Positions 44,076 to 53,376 of a DNA stretch of 53,453 nucleotides are shown piece by piece. The notes beneath the pieces are model-generated. The model saw nothing but the letters and a program-made list of their open reading frames with translations. It searched no databases and was not told the origin of the DNA. Source of the stretch: an uncultured Fretibacterium sp. (GTDB taxonomy: Bacteria > Synergistota > Synergistia > Synergistales > Aminobacteriaceae); NCBI GenBank assembly GCA_946183145.1, contig CAMGZM010000007.1, forward strand, positions 97,412-150,864, in the 5' to 3' direction. Position numbers and translations under genes: made by a program. How positions within the stretch are numbered: position 1 is the first letter of the stretch; each line of letters begins with the position of its first letter.

Positions 44076-45944
44076 CTAAATTTCTACAGTTCCGAAAATA
44101 TTTCCGGCCTCGTAATTCTCACCTGTCTTGAAGTCCATCACTTTGCAGTCGTCAGAGTTAGTGATGATGAATGCGCTAGTCGCTGAATGTCCCGCCGCAA
44201 CAATCGCGCCCATGTCGAACGTCATAATCTTTTGTCCTGCTTTCACTTTGTCGCCGACTTTCACCAATGGTTTGAAGCCCTGCCCTTTCATTCCTACAGT
44301 ATCAAGACCGATGTGAATCAGAATCTCCGCGCCGTCGTCAGAGTTAAGCCCGATTGCGTGAAGTGAGTCAGCGATTGATACTATTTCGCCGTTGACGGGT
44401 GAAAACACTACAGAGCCTTCCGGGATTATTCCGCAGCCCTGCCCTAACATTCCCTCAGAGAATACACCGTCAGCAATTTCCTTCAGCGTTATGTATTTCC
44501 CAGAAACAGGAGCGTAAAGCATGTTCTTTGTCGCCTGAATCGCTTTGTCCTCCTCAGCTTTTGCCGCAGAGCCTCCGAGAATGAACGCAACAATCCCCGC
44601 AACAACTATCGCAACAGCTACAGCAATCAATATCCCGATGATAGTATCCTGGAAGATAGGCACAGCGAGTATCGTAGAATATCCCATAACGTAAGCCCTT
44701 GCGCCCAAGAGTCCCGCTACGATTCCTCCAGCCGCGCCCCCGGCCATGACTCCGTACATAGGTGTTTTCTTCGGAAGGTTGTTGCCGTAAATCGCAGGCT
44801 CCGTAACTCCCGCAAAGATACAGCCGATCCCCAAGCTGATAATTTCCGCACGTTTCTCCGGGTCTTTTTCCCTCAACGCTGAACCGAAACACGCTCCGCC
44901 TTCTGACATGTTGTGAAGCAGGAACGCAGGACGGAATATCGCATCATATCCGGGATTTGAGATTGACTGCGCCATGAACGGAACTAACGCGTGGTGCATT
45001 CCGGCCATGATGAGCCAGGGCAGTACGCACGCAAGAACGCCCACAGTGATATAGCCGATATTACCCGCGAGGAACGCAAAGAAATTCCCGATGTATATTC
45101 CCAGATAACCGCCTAACGGAGCAAGAATCGTGAACCCGAAGAACATCGTGATTGCTACCGTTCCCATTCCGACAAATATAGCCTTGAAGATTCCGGGTAC
45201 TACTTTGTTGAGCCACTTCTCCATTTTTCCCGCGCACCACGAAAGCAGCAACGCCGGAACTAATGAGCCGGAATATCTCATAAGCCTTACGGGAATCATT
45301 AACATTGTGATTGGTTCATTGGCACTGAGAATCGCAAGCCAGTTGTTATGCAGCAATGACAGCGCGCAAATCATAGCGTATGCAGGAGTCCCGCCGAGCT
45401 TGTTCGCAGCTCCGTAAGCAACAAACACAGGAAGGAAATAGAACGGTGCATCACCCGCAATACTCAGAAGACGATATACGCCTGTCCCGGCAAATTCTGA
45501 GGAGATGAGAGTCCCAAGAAGCAGAAACACTTTCAGCATACCGCCCGCAATGAGTCCAGGCACGCACGGAGCAACAGAAGCCGAAATGAATCCTATTGTG
45601 TCAGAAATCACGCCTGAAACTGTGAGGGGCTTTTTCTGGGACGGGTCAAGATTCTCGTTGACAGTATCACCCGCAGTGAAGTTAAACTTTTTCTGCACAG
45701 CCTCATAAACTGGCAACAAGTGCTGGCCTAATATCACCATGTACTCGCCGCTTGTTGATGTCGCGTCAAAGACTCCTAATACGCCCTTAATCGCTTTAAC
45801 GTCCGTAGTGTTTGCTGACTTGGGATCTTTCAGAAGGAAACGTATACGCGTCATGCAGTGCGCTACAGCCTTGATATTATCCGGGCCTCCGACAGCCATA
45901 ACAATATCGTACGCTATCTGCTCATAGTCGAGTTTGTCCGCCAT
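44076..45944 (-). CDS. Beta-glucoside-specific PTS enzyme IIBCA
   Basis: The 622-residue permease takes up and phosphorylates a beta-glucoside. IIB comes first with the phosphorylated Cys30 in AVAHCMTRIRF. IIC follows with about ten spans (~residues 100-440). IIA is at the C-terminus with the active His near 544 in ILIHIGLDTVGMKG. GGGAGG sits 10 bases before the ATG at 45944; the six-codon longer start is rejected. The 6-phospho-beta-glucosidase gene lies five bases upstream. HPr and enzyme I must be encoded elsewhere. Confidence 0.95.
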   Translation of the reverse strand: MADKLDYEQIAYDIVMAVGGPDNIKAVAHCMTRIRFLLKDPKSANTTDVKAIKGVLGVFDATSTSGEYMVILGQHLLPVYEAVQKKFNFTAGDTVNENLDPSQKKPLTVSGVISDTIGFISASVAPCVPGLIAGGMLKVFLLLGTLISSEFAGTGVYRLLSIAGDAPFYFLPVFVAYGAANKLGGTPAYAMICALSLLHNNWLAILSANEPITMLMIPVRLMRYSGSLVPALLLSWCAGKMEKWLNKVVPGIFKAIFVGMGTVAITMFFGFTILAPLGGYLGIYIGNFFAFLAGNIGYITVGVLACVLPWLIMAGMHHALVPFMAQSISNPGYDAIFRPAFLLHNMSEGGACFGSALREKDPEKRAEIISLGIGCIFAGVTEPAIYGNNLPKKTPMYGVMAGGAAGGIVAGLLGARAYVMGYSTILAVPIFQDTIIGILIAVAVAIVVAGIVAFILGGSAAKAEEDKAIQATKNMLYAPVSGKYITLKEIADGVFSEGMLGQGCGIIPEGSVVFSPVNGEIVSIADSLHAIGLNSDDGAEILIHIGLDTVGMKGQGFKPLVKVGDKVKAGQKIMTFDMGAIVAAGHSATSAFIITNSDDCKVMDFKTGENYEAGNIFGTVEI

Positions 45945-45949
45945 TGCTC

Positions 45950-47431
<1,482 letters not shown>

Positions 47432-48255
47432 TTAGCATATTGTTTTGTGGATGATGAAAGTATAACATGCTAAAGAGTGTGGAAAAAGGGAGTCATTTTG
47501 CTGAACGTGCAGAAATTTTTGTAGCCTATGCTGCGTAATATTTCTCTTGCCTCGCTCATATGGTCATAAAGATGTTCGGGAGAATGCGAGTCGCTTCCGA
47601 GCGTGATAATTTCACCGCCTAAATCATGATAGAGAGTCAGAATTTCCCGGCTTGGCTGTGTGTCGGTGAGTCCGTAACGCCAGCTTGATGTGTTAATCTC
47701 GATTCCCTTCCCGCTGTTGATGGCTGTTGTGAGAATGTCGGCTATTATGTCTTTCACTTTGCTGAATGGATATGCTGTGCGCACGCGCCCCCCCTTGGGG
47801 TGTCGGCCATGTCGTAACGTACAATCAAATCAAGATGAGCTAACACGGAATAATCTTTGTACGCATGAACAACCCGTAACAATTCCTCGTAATATCCGCG
47901 GTTGTATTCGTCCTGAGATTTTCCCGATTGATATTCTTGATTCCAGAAGCATAAATTATCGACTTGGTGAACGCTCAGAAGGATAAAATCAATCTCGCTG
48001 CTATAAGTCTCGTATAGTGATTCATATTCGGGTATAGTGTGAACCTGCACACCACCATTCAAGCCCGGAGCGAACAACAATTTTTCCCGCGTATTTCTCC
48101 CTCAGCCTGTCAATTTCCGCAAAGTATCGGGGATAATCTATGTCATCAAATCTCACGCCGTAATCTACATGATCCGTAAAACATATCTCATCAAGTCCCA
48201 ATTCACACGCCCACTTTATCTGACGCTCAATCGGTGTATTGCTGTCGTCGCTGTA

Positions 48256-48405
48256 CTGAGCCTCCCGAAGCCTTTCGGCAGTGGGTTCTTGAGAAGTTTG
48301 ATTTTAAGTCTCCACCTGCAAAAAACAGGTATCCTTATTCTCAAGGGCGTGGCCAGTCCGCCCCTAGCAAAGCCCCGTAAGGGACTGTATAGCCCCAAAA
48401 GGGAC
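48256..48405 (-). ncRNA. omegaRNA/reRNA-like structured right end of the element
   Basis: Read on the minus strand, there is a C-rich hairpin region with repeated TCCC/GGGG arms, then CTTGAGAA pairing perfectly with TTCTCAAG 8 bp further on around an ACCTG/CAGGT hairpin, then the CCGAA/TTCGG hairpin, ending at the element boundary. This nested arrangement with the 3' end at the transposon edge is how TnpB guide RNAs are built. The bases after the boundary (TACAGCGACGACAGC) would be the guide. Expression and partner are unknown. Confidence 0.5.
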
Positions 48406-48647
48406 ACAACATTACTTTGATTTGCTTCTTACACCTTTTCTCCTAGAACCCGTCATAGTTCACTCAGTCCGAAGATAAAAATCTCTAAGTGCTACGCTGC
48501 GGCGAGAGGAAAGTGTTCCCCCGTACTTCAATTTGATGGTGTTGCTACATTTTTGGTAACGCGGAACGACTAACCGCAAACAATATTATACTACGTTGCG
48601 GCTTATATCCACATAGCTAAAGCAAGGAGTTTTACGCCGTTTTTTTG
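48256..48647 (-). mobile_element. Miniature IS200/IS605-type element with omegaRNA-like right end
   Basis: The 392-bp insert lies in the PHP gene on the minus strand. The left end follows the target TTAT (48651-48648) and holds AACTCC-TTGCTTTAGCTATG, which resembles the left-end hairpin of IS605-family elements I know (CCCC-TTGCTTTAGCTAT-GGGG). The right end is CCGAA-AGGC-TTCGG then GAGGCTCAG. There is no target duplication, as expected for this family. Joining TTAT to the right flank TACAGC restores the reading frame MKCDYHVHSYYSDDS exactly. No transposase or TnpB frame is present, so it would need help in trans. Confidence 0.78.
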
Positions 48648-48678
48648 ATAACTGTGAACATGATAGTCGCACTTCATT

Positions 48679-49218
48679 CTATATACTCCTCCATAACGCA
48701 ATCACAAAATCTACAAAGCTGCTTAACGTAAACGCACGGAACATAAATGCAATCAGCGATATTCCCACACAGCAAAGCACAAAATTTTTCTCCCCGCGAC
48801 TCATCTCGCCGATCTTCTTCGACATGTGAAACACGTGCATTCCCACGCTCCTTTTCCAGGGCAGCAGGAAAGGCACCGTACCGCACCACGCATCCTCCAG
48901 AATATGCAGAACACAGCCCATCAACCAGAAGCCGGCGCATGACCATACATCAAGATGAGCGTTCCTCCCGTCAACCAAAACAGACAAACGCGGAACAATC
49001 CAGTGAGACCGCTCAAAGCACACTAACGCCATAACAAGCCACGGGATAAACCAATGTGTGTAACGCCTGTGATACCTGTTGCGACGCTTGCCGAAAAATA
49101 CATATTCAGATGAGTCCGGGAATGTGCTGCCCAAAAAACTGAATGTCGCCGCCAATGGTGAACCCGTTGCACCCAAGACAAACGCAAATGTAGAAAGCCT
49201 ATGACCTTTGCCCGTCAT
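48679..49218 (-). CDS. DUF457 (YdjM-like) inner-membrane metal-dependent hydrolase
   Basis: The 179-residue protein has three to four hydrophobic spans and the conserved THWFIPWLVMAL and LHILEDAWCGTVPFLLPW patterns of the DUF457/YdjM family. Histidines and aspartates at these places suggest a metal site; substrate unknown. It overlaps the ABC permease gene by four bases. Its stop lies one base before the PHP gene start, so metal importer, DUF457 and PHP form one transcription unit. Confidence 0.82.
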   Translation of the reverse strand: MTGKGHRLSTFAFVLGATGSPLAATFSFLGSTFPDSSEYVFFGKRRNRYHRRYTHWFIPWLVMALVCFERSHWIVPRLSVLVDGRNAHLDVWSCAGFWLMGCVLHILEDAWCGTVPFLLPWKRSVGMHVFHMSKKIGEMSRGEKNFVLCCVGISLIAFMFRAFTLSSFVDFVIALWRSI

Positions 49219-50015
49219 CTAGTTATCACCTTCACGAGAATTAGTATTAACGCGTTCGACAATATTACGCCCGCGCCCGCAGGAATGTTGAAGACGAATG
49301 ACGCAATCAGCCCCGATATAAACGCAATGAATGACATTACACCCGAAATTATTACGAGCGAACGGAAGCCCCTCGCAATCATTTTCGCGCTCACCGCAGG
49401 AAGTATTATCACGCCCGAAATCAAAAGCGTACCTGTTATACGCATTCCCATCACCACAACAAGAGCCGTTAATACCGATATGATTAGCTGATACATGGCC
49501 GTGTTTATTCCGAGTGTCTTTGCGTAATCCTCACTGTATGTGATGATGAACAAGCGGTTATAGAGAATGACGAATGACGAAATCACAATCACCGCCAAAA
49601 TCACCGAGAGAATCAAATCTCCCCCGCTCACAGCCAAAACGCTCCCGAAAAGATATGAACTCATGCTTGACGATTTCCCCGACGCTGAAGAGATTACGAT
49701 TCCGAGTGCTAATGCTACGGATGATGCTATTGCTATTGCCGTGTCTCCTGCTGTGCGGTATTTCCGGCTGACGTACATAATTATGAATGATGCTGTAATA
49801 ACGGAAGGTGCTGCAACATACATCGGCTGAATGTTAAGTGCTGACGACAAAGACAATGACGCAAAACCGATCTCAGAAAGGCCATGACCTATTAACGCGT
49901 AATGTTTGAGTACGAGAATGACTCCCAATATTGACGCGCAGACAGAAATCAGCGAGCCTGCAATCAACGCCCTGTAAGCAAATGGATATGACAGAATTTC
50001 GAGAAGGTCATTCAT
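49215..50015 (-). CDS. Metal ABC transporter permease (ZnuB/MntB family)
   Basis: The 266-residue ABC-3 family permease has about eight spans. GHGLSEIGFASLSLS and GTLLISGVIILPAVSAKMIARGF are the characteristic patterns. It forms the channel for the metal brought by the binding protein at 50657. It overlaps the ATPase gene by eight bases. Confidence 0.93.
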   Translation of the reverse strand: MNDLLEILSYPFAYRALIAGSLISVCASILGVILVLKHYALIGHGLSEIGFASLSLSSALNIQPMYVAAPSVITASFIIMYVSRKYRTAGDTAIAIASSVALALGIVISSASGKSSSMSSYLFGSVLAVSGGDLILSVILAVIVISSFVILYNRLFIITYSEDYAKTLGINTAMYQLIISVLTALVVVMGMRITGTLLISGVIILPAVSAKMIARGFRSLVIISGVMSFIAFISGLIASFVFNIPAGAGVILSNALILILVKVITR

Positions 50016-50664
50016 GATTGAGTCCTCCGTGTGAAATGTCCTGTGAGATTTTTCCGTGAGAGATTCGAATCACCCGGCCTTCAGGGATTCCGTCAATGTC
50101 CGAAATGTCATGCGTAACCATTACGACAGCGCACCCATCCGCCAGCAATCCCCGCAGGATTCCGAACAATGTCTCATGACTCAGAGCGTCGAGTCCCGCG
50201 CAAGGTTCATCGAGCAAAAGCAGCTCAGGATTTCCGCATATCGCACGCGCAAGAAACACACGCCGCAACTGCCCGCCCGAAAGAGTCCGAATCTCTTTGT
50301 CCGAAAGCCCGTAAATGTTCAGTGACTTCATGGCCGACTCTGCTCTCTCACGGTCTGAACGTGAAGCGAATAATTTTCCCGGCCTCTGAGTCCCCGTCAA
50401 CACAATCTCACGTACTCTTGCGGGAAAATCCCGGTCAGCGTCTTCATACTGCGGCACGTAGGACATTCGCGAAGCCCTGACAAGAGTCCCTGACGATAAC
50501 GGAATGAGTCCCGCAATACCCTTAACGAGAGTCGATTTCCCTGAACCGTTAGAGCCTGTTATGAATATCATCTCACCTGCTTTTGCTGAAAGTGTTACGC
50601 CGTCAACCGCAGAAATATCACCGTACTTTATGACCGCATTATTCAGCCGTAATCTCTCAGTCAT
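50008..50664 (-). CDS. Metal ABC transporter ATPase (ZnuC/MntA family)
   Basis: The protein has 218 residues. Walker A GSNGSGKST, Q-loop SYVPQYED, signature LSGGQLRR, Walker B LLLLDEPCAGLD and switch His (VTHD) are all intact. It powers metal import with the neighbouring permease and binding protein. It overlaps each by eight bases. Confidence 0.95.
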   Translation of the reverse strand: MTERLRLNNAVIKYGDISAVDGVTLSAKAGEMIFITGSNGSGKSTLVKGIAGLIPLSSGTLVRASRMSYVPQYEDADRDFPARVREIVLTGTQRPGKLFASRSDRERAESAMKSLNIYGLSDKEIRTLSGGQLRRVFLARAICGNPELLLLDEPCAGLDALSHETLFGILRGLLADGCAVVMVTHDISDIDGIPEGRVIRISHGKISQDISHGGLNHE

Positions 50665-51481
50665 TCATTGCCTCAGAAATATTTTCATAGTTGTCATTCA
50701 TGATTTCCACGAACGTAATATCAGTGTCGGGAATCATGTGGCCTGTTCCGAAAGTGAGAATCTTTGCTCCTGTCTGTGCGCTGATTTCTCTTGCGACTGA
50801 TGACGACTCGCCGATGTCTGTGAAAATATAGCGTGCTTTCGTCTGCTGAATGTGCCTGATGATTTCCGCCATTCTCTTAACGGACGGTTCATTTTCGCCC
50901 TCGTAAGCACTGAGATATTCATACCCGTAACGCCTCACGAAATACCCCGCTGAAAATTCCCCAGCAAAAATTATCGCTTTGTCCTTCTTCATGGCCGTGA
51001 ATCTTTCATCAAGCTCACGCAATTTTGAGCAGAGACTCTCCGCATTCCTCGTGTATGTCTGTGAGTTATCCGGGTCAGTCTCAGAAAGTCCGCGCAAAAT
51101 GTTCATCACCATTCTTTGGGCGAGGGTTAAATCAAGCCATATATGCGGGTCATTGTTGACTAGCGCAATGCCTTCTGAAGCGTCAATTATCCGTGTGTCA
51201 TTTAGCGAGTGAGAAATTTTCACAGCCCACGATTCAAACTCAGCGCACGTAAATATGAAGATGTCCGAGTCGTTAAGGGCTTTGATGTCTCTCGGTGAAG
51301 GCTCGTATTCATGAGGTTCAACGCCGGGAGGAAGCAATAATTTCACGTCAGCAGAATCACCCGCAATATTCCGCGTGAAATCGTAAACGGGAAAAAGGCT
51401 GCATGTTACGGAGATATGAGCATGAGCAATTGAGGCCGTGAAAGTGAAAAGCGCAAGCAAAATTAGAGTCTTGAATTTCAT
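50657..51481 (-). CDS. Metal-binding lipoprotein-like/periplasmic protein of a cluster A-I ABC importer
   Basis: The 274-residue binding protein has the signal peptide MKFKTLILLALFTFTASIAHA. Likely metal ligands: H57 in GVEPHEYEP, H113 in NDPHIWLD, E175 in IFAGEFSAGYFVRRYG and an Asp near 252-254. Zinc receptors (ZnuA) usually have a third His and a His-rich loop. Here the third ligand is Glu and no His-rich loop is seen, as in PsaA/MntC manganese receptors. Manganese or iron is therefore more likely than zinc. First gene of its operon. Confidence 0.88.
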   Translation of the reverse strand: MKFKTLILLALFTFTASIAHAHISVTCSLFPVYDFTRNIAGDSADVKLLLPPGVEPHEYEPSPRDIKALNDSDIFIFTCAEFESWAVKISHSLNDTRIIDASEGIALVNNDPHIWLDLTLAQRMVMNILRGLSETDPDNSQTYTRNAESLCSKLRELDERFTAMKKDKAIIFAGEFSAGYFVRRYGYEYLSAYEGENEPSVKRMAEIIRHIQQTKARYIFTDIGESSSVAREISAQTGAKILTFGTGHMIPDTDITFVEIMNDNYENISEAMND

Positions 51482-51495
51482 CTGTAAAAGCTACC

Positions 51496-51524
51496 TTGAA
51501 GAAAAATTTTTGAGCTATTATATC
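51496..51524 (+). promoter_or_regulatory. Possible cobU promoter, close to the start codon
   Basis: TTGAAG (51496-51501) and TATATC (51519-51524) are 17 bases apart; TTATAT one base earlier is an alternative -10. Transcription would start within a few bases of the ATG at 51529. No ribosome binding site is visible. Confidence 0.4.
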
Positions 51525-51528
51525 AGAC

Positions 51529-52050
51529 ATGATGATATTGATATTCGGAGGGGCTTCGAGCGGTAAGAGTCGTTACGCTGAATCTTTGCTTTCAGAGTTA
51601 AGCGGGAGTCCCAAAATTTACGTCGCGGCATCAGAAGTTTACGACGACGAAATGAGGAAGCGCGTTGAAGTTCACCGTGCAAAGAGGGCGGATAAAGGTT
51701 TCATGACGATAGAAAGGCCGCGTGATTTGGGAGCTGTGAAATTTCCGGCTCGTTCGTCATTGATGATTGAGAGTCTTACGGCGTGGACTGCTAACGAGAT
51801 GTTTACGGCTGACGGCGTGAAAGGTTGCGGCCATGTTGAGGGGAAAATTCTTGCGGACTTGTCTGCGATTCGTGAACGCGTGAATGATGTTGTGATTGTC
51901 GCGGATGATATTTTTTCTGACGGCGGGGAATATGATTCTCTCACTGAAATTTACGTGAGGACTCTTGCTGACTTGCTCATGAAAATTGCGGCTGATGCTG
52001 ACGAGGTTACAGAAGTTTTTGCGGGAATGCCGGTTATCTGGAAGCGTTAA
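51529..52050 (+). CDS. cobU: Adenosylcobinamide kinase/guanylyltransferase CobU
   Basis: The 173-residue enzyme phosphorylates adenosylcobinamide and adds GMP, a late step of B12 assembly or salvage. The P-loop GGASSGKSRYAE is at residues 7-18, and His49 in VEVHRAKR matches the guanylylated His. VIVADDIFSDGG is the second-half motif. It stands alone, with no cobS/cobT nearby. It fits with the MetH-type methionine synthesis implied at 43446. Its end overlaps the decayed minus-strand gene by 17 bases. Confidence 0.9.
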   Translation: MMILIFGGASSGKSRYAESLLSELSGSPKIYVAASEVYDDEMRKRVEVHRAKRADKGFMTIERPRDLGAVKFPARSSLMIESLTAWTANEMFTADGVKGCGHVEGKILADLSAIRERVNDVVIVADDIFSDGGEYDSLTEIYVRTLADLLMKIAADADEVTEVFAGMPVIWKR

Positions 52051-52615
52051 GGGACTCGCTGAATACTTCCGGGAATCCCTCAAGGCCGCAGCAAGTTATG
52101 CCCTGCTGAATCTCGCGTGAAGGCGCATCAGGTGAGACGAGAATCGCATTTGACGGAGAGAGTCCGAGAATTTCGGCGATGTGCGAATATTTTGGGACTG
52201 ACGCGGAATAATGCGCTGTTTTTGCCTCAATCCAGAAAATATTTTCCCCCCTGCAAATCATCAATAGGAATATGACGAGAGGAAGCCGGAATTTTTGAGA
52301 CCGTTCGCAAAAGATATAACCCGGCTGTTATCAGACTGTGATATATTTGCGTCATTAAGTGAGAACTGAAACTCTTTGCGGCTGTTGAGAGTTGATTTTA
52401 CTGCTGAATAGAACGCCTTTAACGCCTGAAAATTATTGCCGGTAAATAAAGCTGTGCTGACTGCTGAAGAGCTTTCCTGCTCATGCTGTGATTTTCCGGG
52501 GATAACCAAGAATCTCACGCAGTACCCACAAGAATCCGAGAGCCTCAAAATTTCCGCCGAGTTTTTCAAGTGCTGAAGTGCTGATAAAATTTTCGCGCGA
52601 ATACAAATCTTTCAC
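52034..52615 (-). pseudogene. Frameshifted gene with PD-(D/E)XK-like end
   Basis: Three minus-strand frames read as one ~190-residue protein. A GTG at 52615 with AAAGGAAG upstream opens KDLYSRENFISTSALEKLGG; the frame changes near 52500 into FLVIPGKSQHEQESSS and again near 52270 into GENIFWIEAKTAHYSASVPK, ending ILVSPDAP and SESLNASR. The hydrophobic-E-x-K strand followed by a helix and ILVS suggests a restriction-endonuclease-like fold, as in DUF1887/Card1 C-termini, but the match is by eye and weak. Two frameshifts mean it is dead or misread. Confidence 0.5.
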
Positions 52616-52631
52616 AGAAGAATCCGCTTCC

Positions 52632-52660
52632 TTTAATGAGAAAAGATAATTGATTATAAT
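52632..52660. promoter_or_regulatory. Overlapping divergent -10 boxes
   Basis: GATTATAATAG contains TATAAT on the plus strand (52655-52660) and on the minus strand (52658-52653). The plus-strand box has TTTAAT 17 bases upstream. The two would serve the Mrr-like gene and the decayed gene, and cannot both be occupied at once. Confidence 0.45.
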
Positions 52661-52690
52661 AGCACCAAAAATTTTTACGGCGTGCAAAGT

Positions 52691-53212
52691 ATGAATGAAC
52701 GTTCAGGGCTGAATCTCAATGTAAATAATAACGAGACTTCCGACTACGAAAATTTAATGTCTCAGATTCTCGCGAGGGTGAACAATTTATCCCCCGCAGG
52801 ATTTGAGCAGCTTGTTACGGACTTGCTTATACGCATGGGTTATGAGGTCTTCAAGAACGCAAAACGGCGTACGAGCACGGGAGCTATTCAGGGGATAATC
52901 ATCGAGGACAGGCCCGGCTACAACCCGATATACATTCAGACACGAAAACTTGAGAAGGGCAGCATAATAACAAGCTGGAACATGCAGAGTTTCGGGGATG
53001 CAATAGAACGAAAAGCAGGGCGCGGACTCCTCGTAACAAACGCTTCATTCTCAAAGCCCGCGCAGGATTACGCAAAGGGAAAACGTATCATACTCATTGA
53101 CGGACATATATTAGCGCGCTTGATGATCGTGCATAATTTCTGCATCAATGTCCGTGAAGTAGTAGAGGTGAAATCGCTTGACCCTTCAGCGTTCAAAGAC
53201 TACGAAATCTGA
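52691..53212 (+). CDS. Mrr-like protein with degenerate active site
   Basis: The 173-residue protein aligns with the Mrr_cat / restriction endonuclease type IV-like domain: LSPAGFEQLVTDLLIRMGYEVF at the front, GLLVTNASFSKPAQDYA, LIDGHILARLMI at the end. The usual catalytic D in (D)GGIDG is replaced: GAIQGIIIED here. The Q-x-K motif reads IQTRK. Cleavage is therefore doubtful. No clear ribosome binding site; a GTG at 52682 is an alternative start. Loss of activity is inferred from the missing residues. Confidence 0.78.
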   Translation: MNERSGLNLNVNNNETSDYENLMSQILARVNNLSPAGFEQLVTDLLIRMGYEVFKNAKRRTSTGAIQGIIIEDRPGYNPIYIQTRKLEKGSIITSWNMQSFGDAIERKAGRGLLVTNASFSKPAQDYAKGKRIILIDGHILARLMIVHNFCINVREVVEVKSLDPSAFKDYEI

Positions 53213-53376
53213 GAGGCAATCTCAATCGCACGTATTACCGCTGTATACATGATGACATGACTTGCCCATAATCATACATGAAAAATTCTGCTCCTTTTTG
53301 GGATTGCGATTTGATTTTGCACTCTAATTATATTAGACTGTCAGTCATAAATTCATCAATAAGGAGGTTGACAGAT

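Larger units (their letters stand above)
47470..48677 (-). pseudogene. PHP-domain histidinol-phosphatase-like gene, interrupted and frameshifted
   Basis: The gene starts at 48677 with GGAGG upstream and reads MKCDYHVHS-Y before being split by the element at 48256-48647. It resumes YSDDSNTPIERQIKWACELG, then EICFTDHVDYG and SGLE, shifts frame near 48045 into GVQVHTIPEYE, runs through VLAHLDLIVRYDM, and shifts again at a run of seven G near 47785 into YPFSKVKDII. It ends with GIEINTSSWRYG and TLGSDSHSPE. Metal-binding H-x-H, D-H and S-D-S-H motifs survive. The family is HisK/PHP histidinol phosphatases; the gene is dead as read. The frameshifts may be sequence errors, the insertion is not. Confidence 0.85.

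Noticed and set aside
48216-48407. 63-residue minus-strand ORF as a gene
   Set aside because: It lies inside the structured right end of the inserted element and crosses its border; its sequence reflects RNA hairpins, and no ribosome binding site is present.
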